Source: Nigrospora sphaerica (taxonomy: Eukaryota; Ascomycota; Sordariomycetes; Amphisphaeriales; Apiosporaceae). From it: a stretch of DNA of 64,000 nucleotides. The stretch is from positions 6,634,001-6,698,000 of the forward strand of contig JAGVVL010000002.1 in NCBI GenBank assembly GCA_018287875.1, in the 5' to 3' direction. How positions within the stretch are numbered: the first letter of the stretch is position 1; every line of letters starts with the position of its first letter. The position numbers and the translations under genes were made by a program. The notes beneath the pieces are model-generated. The model was given only the letters and a program-made list of their open reading frames with translations. It had not been told where the DNA came from and made no database searches. This document shows, piece after piece, positions 58,086 through 64,000 of the stretch.

Positions 58086-59463
58086 TTACACACCCTCGGC
58101 GAGCAGATCGACCCCGACGCCACGCAAGGCATCAACCGCCCATTCGGGGTACGACGCCCTGTCTGGGTACAAGTTGGCGAAGAAGCGTCGTAGAAACTCG
58201 GGATACTCGTCGGCCACGATGGCAGCCCGGATCTCACTCATGAGGTGCAGTTGATACCACACGTTATGGAGAGAAAGGAGGTGAGCCGAGACGGTTTCCT
58301 TGGCTGTGTTGTGGTGCACGAAGGCCCTGGTAACCCCGATACCGCCATCGCCTTTTTTGCAGCACACACAGCCGCAGCCATTCTCGATGGGACCAAAGTC
58401 GGTCGCAAACTTTGAGTTCTTGAGGTTGAGCACGCCATACTTGGTGATGGCATTGCCAAACCTTGCCGTTCTCGTCGGCCACACGCAGTCGAACATGTCG
58501 GCGCCCAGGGCCACACTCACGACGAGGTCTTCTGGGTAGCCGATGCCCATGACATAACGCGGCTTCAGCTCGGGCAGGAGCTCGGTACACGTTGCCACGA
58601 CACGGCAGTAGTCGGCTTTCGCCTCACCGCCGCTCAGGCCGCCAATGGCGATGCCGGGTGTGTCCCGTGCAACCATCTCACGGCAGCAGTCCCTGCGCAT
58701 CTCGGGGTCGAGGCCGCCCTGGATGATGCAGAACAGGTTCTGGGTCGAGGGGCTCTTGTGGGCGGCTATGCAGCGGTCCAGCCAGCGCACACTGCGCTCC
58801 ATGGCCTCGCGCATACGGGCCTTGTCAGGCGAGGTCGTGACCAGCACGTCGTCCAGCTGCATCATAATATCGCTGCCGATGGTGTTTTGCAGCGAGATGG
58901 AATGTTCCGGGGTCAAGAGCATGGGTGTTCCATCGTGCGGGCTCAGGAAGCGAACGCCTTCCTCGGTGATGTTTGCCAGTTTCAGCAGACTCACCATCTG
59001 AAAGCTGCCGCCGCCAAGTTAGCCAACGAGAGCAGGCCCAGGAGGTAGGTACACATTGGATGCGCCGGGTCAAACCGTACCCGCCACTGTCAGTCAGGAT
59101 ATTATGGTTCCATCCCTGGAGCTTGTGTGCGCCGCCGATGGCGGCGAGGACCTCCTGACCGGGCTTCAGGCCCAGGTGGTACGTGTTGTTCAAGCACAAA
59201 CGACAACCCGTCTCTTGGAGTTGCTCGGGCGTTAGGCCTTTGAGGGAAGCCTGCGTGGCCACGGGCATGAACATGGGCAGCTGCACGGGGCCGTGAGGCA
59301 GCGTCATGACCGAGGCGCGCGCGCGGGTGGTCTAAGCCAAGGTGCATCAATCAGCCCTGAGCGAGGAGGAATGGGTGGCATGGATTCTCTTCCGACATAC
59401 ACTGCAGCGAGCATACAGATCAAAGGTGAGTGCAGCCGAAGACTGTGACCCAATGGCGGCCAT
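58086..59463 (-). CDS. Queuine tRNA-ribosyltransferase, catalytic subunit (TGT/QTRT1)
   Basis: Three exons: 59401-59463, 59081-59331 and 58086-59004; introns 69 nt (GTATGT donor, TAG acceptor) and 76 nt; 410 residues. The short first exon ends FDLYARCS and joins TTRARAS, matching homologues. Active-site signatures: DSGGFQM with D102 (base-recognition/general acid), IIQGGLD, GGLSGGE, GIGYPED, nucleophile D277 in DMFDCVWPTRTARFG, and the zinc site C315, C317, C320 with H346. The enzyme swaps guanine 34 for queuine in tRNAs with GUN anticodons (Tyr, His, Asn, Asp). In eukaryotes it needs a second subunit (QTRT2) and scavenges queuine from outside because fungi do not make it. QTRT2 is not in this window. 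Confidence 0.95.
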
Positions 59464-60803
59464 GGCTTAACAGGGCGCGCCTCCCAAGCGGGACGACGGG
59501 ACCTCCCAGGCAGAGAAAGAAAGAGTGCGTGGGATGGAGACACGCGCGTGAGCTGATGGACAGGTTTTCCCAGGGGGGTGTGGGTGGAACCTCTTGTACC
59601 GGGCAGAACCTCGAATGCCGGCGGCCGGCACTGGGGTAGCGGGCGGCAGGTAAGAGTGATAGCCCGCAAGCTGTACGGAGTAGCGGAGGCGTGTCCGGGG
59701 GGCAAAGGTTGGATTGGGGGCGGCGATAGGACCGGCAGCGTCGGAGGTGGTGGCAGGCCTGGCAACCTGGATGGATGCGGACGGGGCTGGGGCGTGACAT
59801 TTTGGATCGTCGGCGACAACCTTCTTTTTTGCGCTGCAGCAGTCCCGCGTGTCCCGCGTGTCCCGCCTGCTTGGCCGCCTGGCGTGCATCCAACAAGCAA
59901 CTTTGGGTAGCCCGTCAGCCAGCCCAAGGTCCTGTTTGCCTGTATCCAGGTCTGCTTCGCGCGTTTGGCTGCTCTCGGTAAGACAGCAGGTGCAATCTCT
60001 TTCACATGGACGCACTGACGGGGCTACGTGTGGCTAATAATAAACAGGGCTGCGCTTGTTGTCGTAAATTGTAGGGAGCTGATCGTGTTCGCTCATGCCG
60101 TCCTCGCCGAGTCGGTTGGCAGTGTTGGCGCCATTAATGCGCCCGCACGGTAGCACCCCAGTAGGCACTTAAGAGGTAGGTAGGTATCTTCGTGTAGGCA
60201 CTGTGTTGTAAGTGTGGATAGGTCTACTGGCAGGGGTCGACCATTTCTTCGTCCGTGTTTTGTCCCGTCTTCCAGAACATTGCCGTTCCAGGCGGGTGGT
60301 ACCGCAACCGTCAGGGATAAAAACGGGAACCTCTGCGGAATGGAGACACACGAGCCTCCCGAAGGGGGGGGGAATGAGAGCCCAAAGGAGCCCAAGCCCT
60401 GTAAGAGAAGACCAGCATCGCCAAAAGCCGGGTAGATTAGTGGGGAACCAGGTGGGAAGTGGCATGATCTGTCTTCGGGTGCCCGCCGATCGGGACCGTC
60501 TGGCTCGTCGTTGACCTGCCCAATAACGTGTCAATCGGTGCTGAGTTCCGTTTCGAGCCACCCGAGCGACTCGGCCTCGTCGGCCAGGGCGGTCGCGCCC
60601 CCAGGTCTACCACCCGCACTGCAGCAGAATCATACGATGTGTGCTGCAGGCTGGGCCCCACAGCGGCTAAGCAGCCTGGTCGAATCGAGAGTCCAGCCTT
60701 TCATCAAACATCGTCAACTCGTCCCTCGCCCGCTCCTGCCCAGACCGATGCCCGGGAGGTCAAGCTTGGGAGGCCGCTCGCCTCCCGGCTGTGCCCGGTG
60801 ATA

Positions 60804-60842
<39 letters not shown>

Positions 60843-61601
60843 CTCGCCGCCGACCACAGCCCCAAGACCGACAAGCGAAACATTGGAACCTGGTCAGACA
60901 GAAGCCCCCTTTCTGTCTTGCCCGCTTACACGTCAGGACGAGCGTCCAGGACGTCGTCGGGTCCAACGCCAGGCGGCCGAGCAGCAAGTGTCCGGTGCAC
61001 CGATTCGTATAAGTGCCCGTGAACCACTAGCTCAGACGGCGCGACCGTTTCGTCCTTGGGCCAGGTTGCGGGTCCGCCAGCGGCCACGGGCGGGTGCAAG
61101 CGCGCATCCATCGTCAGCCAAGGGCCCACGGATGGATGGACGAAGATCCCTCTCCGAGTCCTCCCAGCTCTTCATTCCACGTGCCCCGTCGCCCATGCGA
61201 CATGCATTGCCGTCAAGGCCCAGCCCCGGCTGCTCACCAGGCGGAGAATATTTCCTTCTGGCCAGCGCACCCCGGCCGAGGGGCAAGGTTCATCCCTACT
61301 GAAGACTATAAGGTGGTCTGACATGCACTTGGACCCTTACCGCGCTGCCTCTCCTGCCCGATCTCGACACCTGCTCGCGTGCTCGTGTCGTGTACGTACA
61401 CAAGCAGGCAGTATATGAACTAATTCGCGGCCCGGCCTCGGCATACAAACATCTTTTGGTCCTTGATCATCGTTGCTCAGCGTCAAGTTCCTCCCTCCAC
61501 CGTCAGCGTCCAGCCAACCAACCCACTTATACATCAGAAATCGCCACTTCTCTCTCCTAACGACGACCGCCCGGCCCGCCCCCCCTCGACACCAGCCCAC
61601 T
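59464..61601. other. Divergent upstream region of the TGT and 2EXR genes
   Basis: About 2.1 kb with no gene recognised. Contains a GGTA patch at 60172-60186 and a GTC triplet run at 60804-60840. The last 150 bases before 61602 are C-rich leader sequence. Confidence 0.5.
60804..60840. repeat. (GTC)n trinucleotide repeat
   Basis: Twelve GTC units in a row, outside any called gene. Confidence 0.9.
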
Positions 61602-62303
61602 ATGTCGGCTCCTTCGTTCACTCTGTTTGCCTCGCTGCCGGCCGAGATCAGATTGCAAATCTGGCGGGAAAGTTGCCATGCGAGAGTCGTCGAGGTCCAC
61701 TATGACGCGGACAAGGACCGCTGCCATACACCAACCGAGGCACCCGCCATCCTTCACGTCTGCCAGGAGTCGAGATATGAGACTATGCGCGTGTACAAGA
61801 AGCTCTTTGGCACCCGCACCCAAGAAGCCCACATTTACTTCCACCCGGCCCTCGACACCTTGTACATCCCGCGCCCCGAGCTGATGGGCTACGATACGGC
61901 CTCGCGCGACTTCACCGACCTGGTCACCGGCGCAAGTCACGTACGCAACCTGGCCCTCGACCACGTCAACCCGGCCGTGCGGCGGCCCTGGGAAACCTAC
62001 AACAAATACATCTTGATGCAGAGCTTCGCCCAAGTCACCGAAGTCTACATGATCCTCAACTCCAACCCGGCCCCCGAGCCCGAAGGCATTCAGCACGGCT
62101 TCCTCAAGCTGGCCGAGCCCATCGGCGACCCGACCTCTATCAGCCGCCTCCTGGCCGACCTCAAGGAGTCCTTCACCTACGAGGCCGGCGCCACCTTTGA
62201 GGACGCCAAGTCGGACTTCCAGGCCGAGCACCACCACCACCCTACCGCACCGCCCCTGGTGCTCAAGTCCAAGATCAACACCGATTACCTGAGGCTTCTC
62301 TGA
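61602..62303 (+). CDS. 2EXR domain protein
   Basis: Single exon, 233 residues. The N-terminus FTLFASLPAEIRLQIWRESC with the E-I-R and I-W-R/E motif, followed by ILHVCQESRYETMRVY, is the signature of the fungal 2EXR family (PF20150), named for its two conserved E-x-R motifs and related to F-box-like N-terminal modules. The family is greatly expanded in filamentous ascomycetes and its function is unknown. The C-terminus has a His-rich patch (HHHH near residue 208). Start ATG at 61602 follows a C-rich leader. Confidence 0.8.
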   Translation: MSAPSFTLFASLPAEIRLQIWRESCHARVVEVHYDADKDRCHTPTEAPAILHVCQESRYETMRVYKKLFGTRTQEAHIYFHPALDTLYIPRPELMGYDTASRDFTDLVTGASHVRNLALDHVNPAVRRPWETYNKYILMQSFAQVTEVYMILNSNPAPEPEGIQHGFLKLAEPIGDPTSISRLLADLKESFTYEAGATFEDAKSDFQAEHHHHPTAPPLVLKSKINTDYLRLL

Positions 62304-63110
62304 TCGACCTTTTTTTTATTTTACCCATGGCCGGCGCTGAACCGCCCTCGCTTCCGTTTCGGGACAGCTTCCCCTGCGCTTCAAGAGATACCCCAGTTGT
62401 TTAATGTTTTGTAATGCCAATTAATAATGTTGCTCGACTCACGTGACTCTCCTTCTCGTAGTCTTCTATTCTTGCAGGAGCCTCTTGCAGGAATCCGGTC
62501 GTCTTTCTCTGCTGCCCTGTTTCTTTTCTCCTCAAACATCAGCCCGGTGCCCAGTCGGGTAAAATACATTGTTGAATGGGTAGGTTCGCGGTCAGAGTTG
62601 TACGCACTACAGAAGGGGAGACAAAACCTGGTATTGGTTTGCTTCGTGACTTCCGTGCACTGTATTCACCCGCCAACAATTTTGGCGGCGTTTACATGCT
62701 GCAATGCGCTCATGTCACACGGCGTGTAAGCCACGGAAATACAACGCCAGTCAATTTGGCCGGGCCAAGCGCCTGCAATCCGCGCCTGCGTGGCCGAGGA
62801 CGAGTTTCAATAGAGGCTTCTATGGTTCGACCAGCTGCCCTCGGGCGTTTACTTGCACTTGGCCTCCTTGGCGAGAAGAGCCGCCGCTTCGGCGCCACTC
62901 GTGGCTTCTGGTACTGACTGGGCAGGCCCTCGGAGATGCATGGCGCTCACTGGGATGGAATTCCAAGCCCTGTGTGGCCAGCTTAAAGCGCATATACAAC
63001 GGGCCGAGCCACCGGCTGCTCGGAATCGTGGCTGCTTGCCCCTTGTATGTATGAGACACCACGCGGCGTGAAAGAGGAGTGGTATTGCGCCAAAGGGGGT
63101 CGCCCCTGGC
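62304..63110. other. 3' regions between convergent 2EXR and Irc3-like genes
   Basis: No gene recognised; frames are short and overlap on both strands. Confidence 0.5.
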
Positions 63111-64000
63111 CTATGCCTCGAGGGGCCCGACCTTCACTGTTTCTCGCCGTCTCCTGGCCTCGGCCTTGGCAGCTTGGGAGGCTTCCTTGCGAAGCCTTTT
63201 GCGCCGATCCGCGTCCATGGCTGTGAAGCGCCCCCGAGCCCCGTGCTTGATCTTTGTGATCATGTCGCCAGCTTTGCCCATCGTGATGTGCTCCGGTGAC
63301 AGTTTGTCGTCCTCTGGCCTCAGCTTATTGAGAAATTGGAGTTGACTCTCGGTGGCCGGGCGATTGCGCCAACCAGCGTTCTTATCTATCAGAGGGAAGA
63401 CATATTTTTCGGCTGCGTAGCTGTCGGCTCCGTGCACTGCGTCGGCCAATGTTCCGGCCTGCAACAAGCGACGCGGCGGGGCATAGGGAGACTTTTTGGA
63501 TTGGACGCCAGGCGGAAGCGGCCGGACTTCCCACGCGGCGAATTTCTCTCCATCGGCTTTCTCATCTCGCTCTATTCGGATAAAGCCACCACCCCTGGCG
63601 GAGAGGATGTATTTCTCCGGGGCAACCTGTACCCAAGCTAGCCGGCTGAGAGCCCGGATATGCTTCTCACCCGAGGTATCTGCAATCAGGTCGAAGACTG
63701 AATCGTACTCGGTAAAGGTGATACGAGCTGGCCTGGAGACCCCGGTCTCGGGCGTTGCTTGTTTTGATCCGAACACATGTTCGGACCTCTGTTCCTCGGC
63801 CTCTTTCCGCTCTTGGAGGTCCTGTCGGAGTTGGCGCATGTCGCCTATCGTGGACCCCTCGACCAGTTCGTGGGGGTCCAGGCCGAACAAAGTCGGGGTG
63901 GTCACTATGCCCGTGGCCAGGCTGGACACCATGTCGATGATGTGGCAGTCCTTCTTCCCGGGGAACAGTCGCATGCCACGCCCGATCATCTGCACGAGGA
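63111..64000 (-). CDS. Mitochondrial DEAD/DEAH-type helicase, Irc3-like (C-terminal part)
   Basis: Partial: the gene runs off the right end, leaving 296 C-terminal residues. At the edge, LVQMIGRGMRLFPGK is SF2 helicase motif VI (Q-x-x-G-R-G/x-x-R), then CHIIDMVSS. The long region after it, with ARGGGFIRIE and YVFPLIDKNAGWRNRPATESQLQFL, matches the C-terminal extension of Irc3, a yeast mitochondrial branched-DNA helicase needed for mtDNA stability. The last 60 residues are basic (GRFTAMDADRRKRLRK, KAEARRRRE). ATPase motifs I-V and any targeting peptide lie outside the window. No intron is needed in the visible part. Confidence 0.85.
   Translation of the reverse strand, partial: LVQMIGRGMRLFPGKKDCHIIDMVSSLATGIVTTPTLFGLDPHELVEGSTIGDMRQLRQDLQERKEAEEQRSEHVFGSKQATPETGVSRPARITFTEYDSVFDLIADTSGEKHIRALSRLAWVQVAPEKYILSARGGGFIRIERDEKADGEKFAAWEVRPLPPGVQSKKSPYAPPRRLLQAGTLADAVHGADSYAAEKYVFPLIDKNAGWRNRPATESQLQFLNKLRPEDDKLSPEHITMGKAGDMITKIKHGARGRFTAMDADRRKRLRKEASQAAKAEARRRRETVKVGPLEA

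Noticed and set aside
1..64000. tRNA and 5S rRNA genes
   Set aside because: I scanned for the T-loop GGTTCRA box and the fungal 5S start and internal control region on both strands and saw no convincing candidate; a covariance-model scan would be decisive.

Overview
The window is nuclear DNA of a filamentous ascomycete, most likely a Sordariomycete. The evidence is short introns (about 53-340 nt) with GT...GCTAAC/CTGAC...AG signals, GC-rich codon use, long pyrimidine-rich 5' leaders, and clearly fungal versions of Arp9, Nog1, Ura5, Med21, Sdt1 and a SYLF protein. There are no operons, plasmid or phage features, CRISPR arrays, intact transposons, or tRNA/rRNA genes that I could recognise. Genus cannot be fixed from the sequence alone. 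Gene symbols are the yeast or Neurospora orthologue names.

Layout: 1-7.4 kb is a gene-poor stretch ending in the leader of a C2H2/Fungal_trans regulator (7.4-10.4 kb). 10.4-16.4 kb is mostly non-coding but hides a two-exon gene for a 68-residue one-membrane-span protein (13.66-14.20 kb). An F-box-like gene follows (16.4-17.7 kb), then a 5 kb simple-sequence-rich gap. From 22.9 to 42.6 kb genes are dense: SYLF/Ysc84 protein, Arp9, Nog1, orotate phosphoribosyltransferase (ura5), GNAT acetyltransferase, ribosomal protein S16/uS9 and a six-exon multi-KH RNA-binding protein. After another 5 kb gap come a large disordered protein (47.6-50.2 kb), the pyrimidine nucleotidase Sdt1, Mediator subunit Med21, an Rrg7-like mitochondrial protein, a small acidic/coiled-coil protein, the catalytic subunit of tRNA-guanine transglycosylase, a 2EXR protein and, cut by the window end, an Irc3-like helicase.

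The genes are housekeeping and act independently: chromatin remodelling and transcription (Arp9, Med21, C2H2 factor), ribosome biogenesis and translation (Nog1, uS9, TGT), pyrimidine metabolism (Ura5, Sdt1), mitochondrial maintenance (Rrg7, Irc3), actin/endocytosis or lipid binding (SYLF) and RNA binding (KH protein). No gene cluster or new defence or biosynthetic system is visible. The most interesting points are a decayed tandem copy of the ura5 3' end inside a TpA-rich island, a 220-residue in-frame extension upstream of the usual Arp9 start, a probable GC-AG intron in med21, a 29-nt exon carrying the catalytic aspartates of Sdt1, a minisatellite inside the intron of the 68-residue gene, and a 60-nt frame-preserving, stop-free intron in the KH gene. 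All exon boundaries were derived by hand from splice signals, reading phase and family conservation.
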